This document shows, piece by piece, positions 28,598 to 36,165 of a stretch of 64,000 nucleotides of DNA (the stretch's first letter is position 1; the number at the start of each line of letters is the position of its first letter). The DNA is taken from positions 1-64,000 of the forward strand of contig NZ_LMEB01000006.1 of the NCBI RefSeq assembly GCF_001425945.1, read 5' to 3'. Origin of the DNA: Brevundimonas sp. Root1279. Its GTDB lineage: Bacteria > Pseudomonadota > Alphaproteobacteria > Caulobacterales > Caulobacteraceae. A model generated the notes under the pieces. It saw only the letters and a program-made list of their open reading frames with translations, ran no database searches and was not told where the DNA came from. Position numbers and translations under genes: made by a program.

Positions 28598-29326
28598 ATG
28601 TTCGGTGAAGTCATCAGCGTCGACCCGACGACGGGCGACGGCGTGATCCTCGGCGAGGATCAGCAGCACTATCCGTTCGCCGCCTCTGCCTGCCGCGGCC
28701 GACTCAATGGCGGACAGAAGGTCGAGTTCGATGCCCTCGACGGCGTGGCCTCGGATATCTTCAAGCTCTCCGCCGCCCGCCACCGCCTCGGCATGACCCC
28801 GCCATCCTCGGCGCAGCTCAAGCGTGAGGACGCCGTCGACACCCCCCTCGGCTACGTCCGAAACAACCGCGGCTGGGGCCAACTGCTCTGGTCCCCGGAC
28901 GGCCGCATCAACCGGGGTGAATTCTGGAAGGCCTTCATCGTTTTGACTGTCGCGAACGTGCTCCTGGGCTGGATCCCGTTCGCCGGCTCCTTCGTCAGCT
29001 TCGGGACCACCTGGGGCACGATCGCCATCTATTCGAAGCGACTCCACGACATGGGCCACACCGGCTGGCTGCAAATGCTTCCCATAGCGACCTGGATTGT
29101 TGCCATCATCCTCGCGATTCCGGCGTTGGCGGCCAATCCGGATAGCCTGTCCGGCGGGGTCAGCAGGATGCTTTGGATGCTCGGCCTCGTCCCACTGCTC
29201 ATCGTCGGTGTCGCCAATCTCGGCTTCCTTGTCTGGGTCGGTTCCGTCGCAGGCCAGTCGGGTCCCAACCGCTTCGGCCCCGATCCCAAGGCCACGCCCG
29301 ACCGCACCGCCGAAGCCTTCGCCTGA
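28598..29326 (+). CDS. DUF805 membrane protein with N-terminal OB/cold-shock-like domain (copy 2)
   Basis: A 242-residue paralogue of the preceding protein. It shares the N-terminal fold (GEVISVDPTTGDGVILGEDQ), an extended linker, then DUF805 with SKRLHDMGHTGWLQ, four predicted helices and the ending GQSGPNRFGPDPK. The two genes are 60 bp apart. The domain order is conserved but the sequences differ throughout, so the duplication is old. The stop at 29326 touches the stop of g11 (29327) with no spacer, a tight convergent junction. Confidence 0.85.
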   Translation: MFGEVISVDPTTGDGVILGEDQQHYPFAASACRGRLNGGQKVEFDALDGVASDIFKLSAARHRLGMTPPSSAQLKREDAVDTPLGYVRNNRGWGQLLWSPDGRINRGEFWKAFIVLTVANVLLGWIPFAGSFVSFGTTWGTIAIYSKRLHDMGHTGWLQMLPIATWIVAIILAIPALAANPDSLSGGVSRMLWMLGLVPLLIVGVANLGFLVWVGSVAGQSGPNRFGPDPKATPDRTAEAFA

Positions 29327-29863
29327 CTACAGCCGCCGCGCGCCCAGCGCCGCAGCGCGAGCCAGCATCTGGGCGATCTGACCCTCGGACCGCAGCAGCG
29401 CCTGCGGCCCGCCGTCGACGGTGACGTTGACCGTCACCCCGCCGCCCGCGCCGGCCGCCTCAATGACGCCCGCCGTCTGCGGCCGGAACACCTCCGGCCC
29501 GCGCTCGCCGACCAGATAAGCCCCGCCGCCCAGCGCCAGCCCGCCCTCGGCCCGCGCGCCGGAGAAGGCCCCGCGCACCGCTTCGGCGATCGCCGTCCCC
29601 AGCCCGCCGCCGCCGTCGCTCCCTGACGCCGCCGCGTTCACCGCCGCGAGCACCGCCCGCGCCAGCTCGGCCAGGCTGACCTCGCCATCCGCCGCGGCCC
29701 GGGCCAGCGATCGCGCCAGGCCCTCGCCCGCGCGCCCGAAGGCCTCCTCGATCGAGGCCGCCGCCCGCGCCGCCGGCTCCTTCAGCGCCTCCAACGCCGC
29801 CGCCGCCTCGGCCGCCTGCCGCGGCACGTCATTCAGTCCTGTAGGCTCCATCGCATCAGTCAT
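29327..29863 (-). CDS. GTA g11: short tail tape-measure protein
   Basis: A 178-residue, Ala/Gly-rich protein. An N-terminal helical region (RQAAEAAAALEALKEPAARAA) is followed by a Gly-rich centre and the typical tape-measure end: LALGGGAYLVGERGPEVFRP and VTVNVTVDGG. Small tape-measure proteins agree with the short tails of RcGTA-type particles. Its start overlaps the end of g10.1 by eight bases. Confidence 0.9.
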   Translation of the reverse strand: MTDAMEPTGLNDVPRQAAEAAAALEALKEPAARAAASIEEAFGRAGEGLARSLARAAADGEVSLAELARAVLAAVNAAASGSDGGGGLGTAIAEAVRGAFSGARAEGGLALGGGAYLVGERGPEVFRPQTAGVIEAAGAGGGVTVNVTVDGGPQALLRSEGQIAQMLARAAALGARRL

Positions 29864-30032
29864 CCGGCCACGCCTCCGCCATCCGCTCGAACTCGTTTCG
29901 GCCCATCGGCGCGGCCTGCGCCGGCCCGGCCGTCAACATCCGCCACTCCGCCAAAGACAGCCGCCAGAAGGCCGCCGGCCTGATCCCCAGCGCCGCCGCC
30001 GTGCGCAGCATCCCGCCCCACGGCGTGCTCAT
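29856..30032 (-). CDS. GTA g10.1: small tail-assembly protein (TIGR02216-like)
   Basis: A 58-residue protein (MSTPWGGMLRTAAALGI ... MAEAWPDD) beginning at ATG 30032, within the end of g10 (four-base overlap) and ending inside the start of g11. It resembles the short conserved protein found at this position in RcGTA-type clusters, part of the chaperone pair for the tape measure. Longer in-frame extensions upstream are shadows of g10. Confidence 0.85.
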   Translation of the reverse strand: MSTPWGGMLRTAAALGIRPAAFWRLSLAEWRMLTAGPAQAAPMGRNEFERMAEAWPDD

Positions 30033-30334
30033 CCGGCCTGACCGGAGGACGCCACAAAGGCCTTCGCGACCGCCTCCGCCGCCTCGCCCGGCGCGATCGC
30101 CGCCCGGTCCAGCTCGCCCGCCAACTCGAGCTCGCCCCCGCCGCGTAGCAGCGCCGCCAGCACCACAGTCAGGTCCCGCGCCGACAGCGTCCTCAGCCGC
30201 TCCGCCAGCGTCCCGATCCCGTCGACGCCCAGCCCCGTCTCGATCTCCGCCAGGGCTCCCAGCGTCAGGCACAACCGCCGCTCGACGCCGGCCAGCGTCG
30301 CTGTAACCTCGCCGCGCACGCCGTTGGCCGTCAC
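30029..30334 (-). CDS. GTA g10: tail assembly chaperone (GTA TAC family)
   Basis: A 101-residue protein from GTG 30334, coupled to the stop of g9 (GTGA). The segment GVERRLCLTLGALAEIETGLGVDGIGTLAERL is typical of the GTA tail-assembly chaperone family (Phage_TAC_11-like). It has no catalytic residues and would hold the tape measure during tail assembly. The order g9-g10-g10.1-g11 is the RcGTA order. Confidence 0.9.
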   Translation of the reverse strand: MTANGVRGEVTATLAGVERRLCLTLGALAEIETGLGVDGIGTLAERLRTLSARDLTVVLAALLRGGGELELAGELDRAAIAPGEAAEAVAKAFVASSGQAG

Positions 30335-30744
30335 GCCGCCACCCCGAACGTCACCTCGCCCGCGCTCGCCAGGCTGATCGCGAAGGTCGCTTCGCCCTCG
30401 TGCTCGCCGGCGTACTCCAGCGCCGAGACCAGGAACGGACCCTCCAACGTGCCGAAGTCCGGCACGATCAATCGCCAGGTCCGCGCTGACTGGTCGAAGA
30501 AGGCTTCCCGGATCAGGGCGTCCGAGGCGGCGTCGCGGAAGATGCCCTGCCCGGCCACCGCCGCCGACTTCACCCCCGCCCCGCCCAGCAGTTCGCGCCA
30601 GCGCCCGGCGCTGTCGCCGTCCGTTGCGTCCACCGACCGCGCGTTCAACGAAATGGTCCGCGCCCGAAGCCCAGCCACCGTCGTGAACACGCCCGGCGCG
30701 CCCTCGATCTTTAGCAGGATGTCCTTGCCCCTTTGAGCCCCCAT
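30331..30744 (-). CDS. GTA g9: major tail tube protein (TP901-1 family)
   Basis: A 137-residue protein starting MGAQRGKDILLKIEG. Segments TISLNARSVDATDGDSAGRWRELL and a C-terminal beta-rich part (FLVSALEYAGEHEGEATFAISLAS) identify a TP901-1-type major tail protein. It polymerises to form the tail tube. It is separated from g8 by two bases and overlaps g10 at its stop. Confidence 0.93.
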   Translation of the reverse strand: MGAQRGKDILLKIEGAPGVFTTVAGLRARTISLNARSVDATDGDSAGRWRELLGGAGVKSAAVAGQGIFRDAASDALIREAFFDQSARTWRLIVPDFGTLEGPFLVSALEYAGEHEGEATFAISLASAGEVTFGVAA

Positions 30745-30746
30745 GG

Positions 30747-31154
30747 TCAGATCTCCTCCGTGACGGCGCGCACCCGCAGCACCGCATAAGTCCGCGCCCG
30801 ATCGGCGCTCGGAAACACGTCCGCGAACGTCGCCCTCAGGCTCGCCGTCCGCACCCCGTCGGCCTCCAGCACAGCGTCCGCCAGCCTCAGCCGCAGCGCC
30901 GCCAGGATGGCCTTGGCCTCCTCCGTCCCGTGAAAGCGCGACACGGTTGTCAGCGTCAGCAGATGCTCGACCCCGCCCCCGTCCGCCGGCAGCGGCCGGC
31001 TCTCAGCCCGCCCGATCAGCAGGTGCGGAAAGCCCGGATCCTCCGGCGCCCCGTCCCAGATCCGCGCCGGATCGCCCAACAGCGCCTGCAGCGCCGCATC
31101 GTCCTTCAGATGCGCGACCAGCGCCTTCTGCAGGGCCAGTTCATGCCCGCTCAT
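30747..31154 (-). CDS. GTA g8: tail terminator (DUF3168)
   Basis: A 135-residue DUF3168 protein (ELALQKALVAHLKDDAALQALLG, RIWDGAPEDPGFPHLLIG). In RcGTA this position is the tail terminator joining tube and connector. The ATG at 31154 overlaps the g7 stop by four bases; longer upstream reading is a shadow of g7. Confidence 0.92.
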   Translation of the reverse strand: MSGHELALQKALVAHLKDDAALQALLGDPARIWDGAPEDPGFPHLLIGRAESRPLPADGGGVEHLLTLTTVSRFHGTEEAKAILAALRLRLADAVLEADGVRTASLRATFADVFPSADRARTYAVLRVRAVTEEI

Positions 31155-31444
31155 CGCATCCGCTCCAGGTTGAGGATGGCCCGTCCGCCGACCGTCTCGC
31201 CGGTGGCGATGCGCCAGTCGGCCCCGCCGAAGCGCAGCATCCGCCCGCTCTCCAGCCGCGGGTCGGCCCTGGTCTCCGCGGCCACCGTCTCGACGGCGCG
31301 CAAGCCGCTCTCGTCGGTCCGCTCGCGACGCCTTCGCGCCCCCAGCTTCAGCCAGGCGTAGCCCAGCGGCTCCCAACTGACGGCCCGGCCGCCATAGGGC
31401 GTCTCGCTCTCAACGCCCGCGAACAATCCGGCCAGCGTCTTCAC
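31151..31444 (-). CDS. GTA g7: head-tail stopper/adaptor
   Basis: A 97-residue protein of the phage head-tail joining type. It has a central YGGRAVSWEPLGYAWLKLGARRRRE and the ending MLRFGGADWRIATGETVGGRAILNLERMR spread over its last third. In RcGTA the homologue is the stopper of the connector. Four-base overlaps with g6 and g8 show strict coupling. Confidence 0.9.
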   Translation of the reverse strand: MKTLAGLFAGVESETPYGGRAVSWEPLGYAWLKLGARRRRERTDESGLRAVETVAAETRADPRLESGRMLRFGGADWRIATGETVGGRAILNLERMR

Positions 31445-31707
31445 AGCCGCACCACGCGGTACGGCGCGATCCAGGCCTCGACCAGGGCGATCGGGGTCTC
31501 CGCCTCGCCCCGCTCATAGGCCTTCTCGATCAGCATCATGATGGCCAGCCGCAGCGGCGCCGGCGAGGTCGAGGTCAGGACCAGCCCGACCTCCCCCTCC
31601 ACCCGCGCCCGCGCCGCATCGACCAGGGTCTGGATCAGCCCGTCCTCGGCGTCATGCTCGACGCGCAGGAACAGCTTCGCTTCCGTCAGCGAGACGGGTG
31701 CGGTCAT
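31441..31707 (-). CDS. GTA g6: head-tail connector adaptor
   Basis: An 88-residue protein (MTAPVSLTEAKLFLRVEHDAEDG) of the gp6-like connector family. The helical pattern LIQTLVDAARARVEGEVGLVL and APLRLAIMMLIEKAYERGE is typical. The ATG at 31707 is used because the upstream in-frame part lies in the repeat element at 31729-31843. It is the adaptor ring between portal and stopper. Confidence 0.9.
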   Translation of the reverse strand: MTAPVSLTEAKLFLRVEHDAEDGLIQTLVDAARARVEGEVGLVLTSTSPAPLRLAIMMLIEKAYERGEAETPIALVEAWIAPYRVVRL

Positions 31708-31728
31708 TTGGATCTCGCTTTGCTTGAA

Positions 31729-31843
31729 AGTGGCGAGCGACGAGTGACGAGTGGCGAGCGCCACCGCGTCTTCTCGTCACCGACCGTTGCGCTCGGCGAG
31801 CGGCGGCGGCGATCTCGCCACTCGCCACTCGCCACTCATCACT
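31729..31843. repeat. inverted array of AGTGGCG-type short repeats between g5 and g6
   Basis: The left arm (about 31729-31758) reads AGTGGCGAGCGACGAGTGAC and onward; the right arm (31814-31843) has three CTCGCCACT units and a CATCACT variant. CGAGTGGCGAG (31748-31758) pairs perfectly with CTCGCCACTCG (31814-31824), and the pairing extends with single mismatches to nearly 30 bp. The two arms flank about 55 bp. It fills the whole gap between the g5 stop and g6 start, so the transcript must contain a long hairpin. It resembles dispersed intergenic repeats rather than a CRISPR. Confidence 0.75.
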
Positions 31844-31849
31844 CCGCCT

Positions 31850-33085
31850 CTACGAGGCGGCGAACTTCATCACCTTGATGGCGTCGAAATTCTGCACCCC
31901 GCCGCCGACGCGCTTGGTCGTGTAGAACAGCACATAGGGCTTGGCCGAATACGGATCCCTCAGCACCCGCACGCCGGCGCGGTCGACGATCAGATAGCCG
32001 CGCTGGAAGTCGCCGAAGGCGATGGCCGCGCTGTTGGCGGCCACGTCCGGCATGGTCTCGATCTCGGTCACCGGATAGCCCAGCAGGCTGGCCGTCTCGC
32101 CCGGCCGCTGTGCGGGCTGCCAGATGTAAGCCCCGTCGGCGTCCTTGAATTTGCGCACCGCCGAGACCGTCTTGCGGTTCATCACGAAGCGGCCGTTCGG
32201 GCGGTACTGGGCCTTGGGCGCATAGACCAGGTCGATCAGGCGATCGACCGGGCTGGTCGAGGCGAAGGCCCCCGCCGCCCCCGAGGCGACATAGCCGATC
32301 TCGCCCCACTCATGGTCGGCCTCAGCGACGATGTCGTAGCTGAGGAAGCCCTTCGGCTTGTTGACGCCGTTGCCGGTGACGAAGGCCGCCGTCTCCTGGG
32401 CGGCGAAGGCGTCCTCGACCTCGGCGGCCAACCACTCGTCGAGGTCGACCAGGGCGTCGTCCAGCAGCGTCTGGGTCGCCGCCGGGCTGGCGTACAGGTC
32501 CGCCGACGGGAACTCGAGCAGGCTCAGGGTGGCCGGGTCCGTCTCCGGCCGCGCCGCCGTCTCGGCGACCCAGCCCGAGGCCACCCCGGCGATCGACACC
32601 GGCTTGCGGAAGACGCCCGCGGCCACCGTGCGCACCGTGCAGATCTCGCGCATCGGCGAGCCCGCCATCAGGCGGCGCTCGATGGCCCTTTCGGTCTGCT
32701 CCGGCACGACATAGCCGGCCGAGTTCGACGCCGTCGACAGCCCCGCCTTCAGCTCCAGGCCGAAGCTGGCGCCCGTCTTCAGATAGCCGTCGAACGCCGC
32801 CTTCTCCTCCAGCGGCGCAACGCCGCTGGCTTCGCGCAGGGACGCGACGCCGATCTCCGGCCGGCGCGCCTCGCTCAGCGCCCGGTCCAGCCGAGCCTGG
32901 GCCGCGCCGACCGCCTGGTCGATGCGCGCCACCTTCTCCTCCAGCAGCGTGTCGGCGCTCGCCTTGCGCTCGATCTCGTCGAGCCGCGCATCATTGGCGC
33001 CTTTGAAGGCCTCGAACGCGGCCATCATCTCGTGCATGGCGGCGCGCGCCTCGGGGGCGCCCGAGGCGGTCTTGGTCTCTTTCAT
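31850..33085 (-). CDS. GTA g5: HK97-type major capsid protein
   Basis: A 411-residue capsid precursor starting MKETKTASG with GGAGAG four bases upstream. The N-terminal ~100 residues form the coiled-coil scaffolding delta domain (MHEMMAAFEAFKGANDARLDEIERKA), removed by the g4 protease. The mature part begins near LSTASNSAGYVVPEQ and shows the HK97 landmarks PVSIAGVASGWVAETA, FPSADLYASPAATQTLLDDA, FVTGNGVNKPKGFLSY and FGDFQRGYLIVDRAGVRVLRDPYS in order. It is the first gene of the g5-g11 block, separated from g4 by about 4.4 kb of non-GTA genes. Confidence 0.97.
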   Translation of the reverse strand: MKETKTASGAPEARAAMHEMMAAFEAFKGANDARLDEIERKASADTLLEEKVARIDQAVGAAQARLDRALSEARRPEIGVASLREASGVAPLEEKAAFDGYLKTGASFGLELKAGLSTASNSAGYVVPEQTERAIERRLMAGSPMREICTVRTVAAGVFRKPVSIAGVASGWVAETAARPETDPATLSLLEFPSADLYASPAATQTLLDDALVDLDEWLAAEVEDAFAAQETAAFVTGNGVNKPKGFLSYDIVAEADHEWGEIGYVASGAAGAFASTSPVDRLIDLVYAPKAQYRPNGRFVMNRKTVSAVRKFKDADGAYIWQPAQRPGETASLLGYPVTEIETMPDVAANSAAIAFGDFQRGYLIVDRAGVRVLRDPYSAKPYVLFYTTKRVGGGVQNFDAIKVMKFAAS

Positions 33086-33104
33086 GATCTCTCCGGTTTT
33101 CAGG

Positions 33105-33121
33105 AGCCGCATAGTGCGGCT
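33105..33121. promoter_or_regulatory. 17 bp palindrome between capsid gene and divergent gene
   Basis: AGCCGCA-TAG-TGCGGCT is a perfect inverted repeat 20 bp upstream of the capsid ATG and 68 bp from the GTG of the divergent gene. The position between diverging genes at the edge of the insertion suits an operator for a block-specific promoter. Confidence 0.4.
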
Positions 33122-33188
33122 AGGGTCCGGGCGTGACCGCTCACTCCCGAATTTCAGTTCTGTCGATCCGTCGCGGGCGAGGCCGCGG

Positions 33189-34040
33189 GTGAGCGGCTAC
33201 ACCCGTCTCGAAAGCGTGGTCCTCGAAGCCCTCGTCTGGGACCTCTCCGAGGAGCTTCCCGCCCTCGGCGCTCAGGTCCGCGCCAGCAAGCCCGGCCGCC
33301 GACGCAACACCGGCTTCGGCCTGTTCACGGACATCGAGGCGCCCGCAGCGGCCGCCTCCAGCCCCAGCGGCGACTTCGGCACGGTCCACGTCATGGTCGG
33401 CGCCCTGCGCGACCCGATCGCCTTGAAGGTCCGCGTCCGCGACGGCCGGCTGCTCGGCCTCGTCGGCGACAGCTATCTGCAGGACACCCGCGCCATCGAC
33501 TTCGAGCGCGTCGCCTTCGACCAGGTCTTCACCGTCGACGAGGACGGCCGCTCCGTGGCCTTCGTTCCATCGGTGCAGGCCTCACGCGAGCCCGAGCGCG
33601 TCGCGCCGCGCCCGGTCGCCCCGCCGCCTACGCCTGCGCCTGTGGCGCCTCAACCCAAGCCCCGGCCGCAGCTTCCCTCGGCGGTCAAGTCATCGGCGTC
33701 GCGACCCGCTGAGCCGAAGCCGCCCCAAACCACTGAGGCCAAAACCACTTTGGCCAAATCCACCGCCTACATGGACACCCTCTTCGACGGCTTCGCCAAG
33801 GATGTCGTCGTCGAGGAGCCGACCGCCTCCGAGCGGACCGGCCTGATCGTCGCTGTCTGGGCCGCGGCCTTCGGCGTCGCCACCATCCTGGTCCTCGGCT
33901 TCGAAGCGCCGCTGACGCCGGTCTTCGTCCTGGCCTTCATCGTCGCCCGCTACCTGCAGCGGCCGCGCGGCCTCGCCGCCGTCCGTCGGGGCCTGGTCGT
34001 CTGGCGCAGGCATCTCGAATCCAGCAAAGCCGCCCGTTAA
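33189..34040 (+). CDS. unknown protein: N-terminal globular domain, Pro-rich linker, two C-terminal membrane helices
   Basis: A 283-residue protein from GTG 33189, antisense to the GTA direction. I recognise no family. Residues 1-125 look globular and basic-rich (PGRRRNTGFGLFTDIE, VHVMVGALRDPIALKVRVRDGRLLGL). Residues about 138-185 are a Pro/Ala/Lys linker (PPPTPAPVAPQPKPRP). The segment TAYMDTLFDGFAKDVVVEE precedes two membrane helices at about 217-238 and 243-260. A tail-anchored membrane protein with a large cytoplasmic domain is likely. It sits beside the capsid gene at the insertion edge. Confidence 0.65.
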   Translation: MSGYTRLESVVLEALVWDLSEELPALGAQVRASKPGRRRNTGFGLFTDIEAPAAAASSPSGDFGTVHVMVGALRDPIALKVRVRDGRLLGLVGDSYLQDTRAIDFERVAFDQVFTVDEDGRSVAFVPSVQASREPERVAPRPVAPPPTPAPVAPQPKPRPQLPSAVKSSASRPAEPKPPQTTEAKTTLAKSTAYMDTLFDGFAKDVVVEEPTASERTGLIVAVWAAAFGVATILVLGFEAPLTPVFVLAFIVARYLQRPRGLAAVRRGLVVWRRHLESSKAAR

Positions 34041-34156
34041 CCCACTGCCTGCGACGACTTGTCCACAGCCCACGGCCCGAATCGGGTCGGGAAACGCTGG
34101 CCCGGCCGCGAGCTGCGGATTAGCAATCCTCTCTTTTGTCGGACCGAGTGCTAGCG

Positions 34157-34426
34157 ATGACCGCGACCCGCCTGCATGCCCTGACCACGGACGTCGTCGC
34201 CCTTGAGGCGGTGGTGCGCGCCCTGGTGCGGGTCGAGACGCGTCGCTCGCGCGCCGCGGGGGCTGAGCTGCTCGAAGCCCTGTCCGAAGAATCCGACCGT
34301 CTCAGCGCCGGCTCCATCCCGGGCGACCCCGACGTCGCCGCCATCCTGGACGGCCTTCAGACCTGGATCGACGAGCTCAAGTCCGACGTCCTCGACGCAC
34401 CGCGTCCGACGCTGACCAGCGCCTAG
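34157..34426 (+). CDS. small helical protein of unknown function
   Basis: An 89-residue protein (MTATRLHALTTDVVALEAVV ...). It is predicted to be all-helical with two long amphipathic helices, neutral to acidic, without signal or membrane segment. The ATG at 34157 is chosen over an in-frame TTG at 34136. Its stop overlaps the stop of the convergent winged-helix gene by four bases. No family is recognised. Confidence 0.55.
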   Translation: MTATRLHALTTDVVALEAVVRALVRVETRRSRAAGAELLEALSEESDRLSAGSIPGDPDVAAILDGLQTWIDELKSDVLDAPRPTLTSA

Positions 34427-34881
34427 GTCGGCCCATAGCGGCCCATCCGGACCGCGCTCGAGTTCATCTCCTGGATCACGAACCGCACGAACTCCAGGTT
34501 CCGGTTCTTCATCAAAACCCCCTCGCTCGTGCGTACGCCGCGCGGCTCGCGCGTCAGTCGGCCCGCGGCCACCAGGGCGTCGATCCGTCGTCGGACGGTT
34601 TCGCGCGGCAGACCCGTGGACTGCGCCACCGCGCGCCCGCTGATCGGTTTGTGCTGGGCGTCCGGCACGGGCTCCGTATCCATGTGCGCCAGCATCGCCG
34701 GATCGCGCAGATGGCTGCCGCTGCTCGCCGCACCGACGGTCAGCAGCACCAGAATGGTCTCTAGGTCGTCCTGCGGGTAGCAGTCCATCGCCTTGCGGGC
34801 GATGCGCAGGAGCGACTCCACCGCCACCACGGCCCTGGCTCGCTCGCCGGGCTTGACCTCCGCCTCGCCGTCCATCGTCAT
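34423..34881 (-). CDS. winged-helix transcriptional regulator
   Basis: A 152-residue protein. An N-terminal helical part (ARAVVAVESLLRIARKAMDCYPQDDLETILVL) precedes a clear winged helix, PISGRAVAQSTGLPRETVRRRIDALVAAGRL, with a basic wing (TREPRGVRTSEGVLMKN). It reads like a MarR/GntR-type HTH without a known ligand domain. It lies inside the insertion that splits the GTA cluster, on the same strand as the GTA genes. Local control of GTA blocks or of its neighbours is conceivable but not shown. Confidence 0.75.
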   Translation of the reverse strand: MTMDGEAEVKPGERARAVVAVESLLRIARKAMDCYPQDDLETILVLLTVGAASSGSHLRDPAMLAHMDTEPVPDAQHKPISGRAVAQSTGLPRETVRRRIDALVAAGRLTREPRGVRTSEGVLMKNRNLEFVRFVIQEMNSSAVRMGRYGPT

Positions 34882-34963
34882 CGGCTCCGCTCCGCTTCGC
34901 GTCTTGCGTGCCTTTATGCCCCAGAATGGGTCGCTCCGCAGTCAGGCCTTCACCGGAGGCCGC

Positions 34964-35512
34964 TCACCGCACCACCTGCGTCATCAAGCGCCAGACCAGT
35001 ATGCCGAGGATGATCAGCAGCCCGACCCAGTCGAACCTGCGCGACCGCGTCATCAGCATCGCCACCAGCAGGCCCAGGATCGCCGTCCGCGCGATGGTCG
35101 CGGCGTTCCACCCCGCCACGCCGGTGATCAGCGCCGTCGCCCAGGTCGACACCTGGTACAGGGCGAAGGTCAGCAGGAAGACCTCGCGCTCCTCGTCATA
35201 GTGGTGGCGCATGTCCAGGTCGGCGCCCGGCAGCACGCTGGCCATGGTCACGAACAGCAGGATGGGCGGCGCCAGCACCAGCGCGAACTGCGCCGCCGTC
35301 CGCGCGCGATCCGAGCCGTCCAGGCCCAGATACAGCGCCCACCAGTAGTTCAACGTCAGGCAGAACAGGGCGGCCACCCAGGCCAGCGGCAGGGCGTCCC
35401 ACCGCACGCGGTCGCGCAGCCGGATCAGCCGGTGCAGGTTGCCGAACATCTCCGTCAGCCCGAGGCCGACGATGATCGAGATCAGCGTGATCGAGTGGGT
35501 CGCGATATCCAT
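34964..35512 (-). CDS. integral membrane protein, unknown
   Basis: A 182-residue protein starting MDIATHSITLISIIVGLGLTEMFGNL. It has about five predicted membrane helices (near 8-28, 45-65, 75-95, 115-135, 140-178). The pattern SIIVGLGLTEMFGNLHRLIRLRDRVRWD is seen in uncharacterised bacterial membrane proteins. The ATG at 35512 starts directly with the first helix; an upstream in-frame start would add a basic leader. Function is unknown. Confidence 0.7.
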   Translation of the reverse strand: MDIATHSITLISIIVGLGLTEMFGNLHRLIRLRDRVRWDALPLAWVAALFCLTLNYWWALYLGLDGSDRARTAAQFALVLAPPILLFVTMASVLPGADLDMRHHYDEEREVFLLTFALYQVSTWATALITGVAGWNAATIARTAILGLLVAMLMTRSRRFDWVGLLIILGILVWRLMTQVVR

Positions 35513-35667
35513 GTCGCGCCTCGCGTGTCGGCTCGGGACGCAAAGCTTGGAGCCAAGCCGTTCCCGCCGCAAGCTTGGCTGAACGCGGGTCGCCCAACAG
35601 GCTTGACGGCGTTTCAGCTTGAGCAGAGGGTGGCGCGGTCGGGCGGCGTTCAGAAGGGTATGCTGCC

Positions 35668-36081
35668 ATGCGCCTCGTCGGACTCGCCCCCCTCATCCTC
35701 CTCTTCGGTTGCGCGCCTACCCAGGCGGGTGATGCCTCGTCCGGCCCGGACGGGGCCGCCCAGGAGGCGTCCGGCCGTCGTTGCCATTCTCCCGTCAGCA
35801 CCCGGCTGATCGCCGTCGAGCCCGGCCGCGTCTACATCCGCACCCGCACCGGCCAGGCGCTCGAGCTGACCGGCGAGGACGTCTGCATCCAGGCCGCCAG
35901 CAACGGCGCCATCAGCCTGCGCCCGGCGGTCGGTCCCGCCACGGCCAATGTTTGCATCGGCGACGAGGCCCGCCTCGGCATCGTCTCGCACGGCTCCGGT
36001 CGGCGGTCCTGCAACGTCCGGGTCGCCCGCGTCGTGCCGAACGCCGAGATCGACGAACTCGAACGTCGCCGCAGCCCGTAA
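35668..36081 (+). CDS. small lipoprotein, unknown
   Basis: A 137-residue protein with a lipoprotein signal (MRLVGLAPLILLFGC; lipobox LFGC, Cys15). The mature part has four more Cys (RRCHSP, EDVCIQ, ANVCIGD, RSCNVR), suggesting two disulfides, and is predicted to be beta-rich. No family is recognised. A TTGACGG sequence about 65 bp upstream might be a -35 element, without a good -10. Confidence 0.65.
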   Translation: MRLVGLAPLILLFGCAPTQAGDASSGPDGAAQEASGRRCHSPVSTRLIAVEPGRVYIRTRTGQALELTGEDVCIQAASNGAISLRPAVGPATANVCIGDEARLGIVSHGSGRRSCNVRVARVVPNAEIDELERRRSP

Positions 36082-36165
36082 ACCGGCGGACACAATCCGA
36101 AGCGTAGCCTGACTTGAGCCGCGCCCCCGCAACCGGCCATATCGGCCGGTTTCAGGAGCCTCGGC

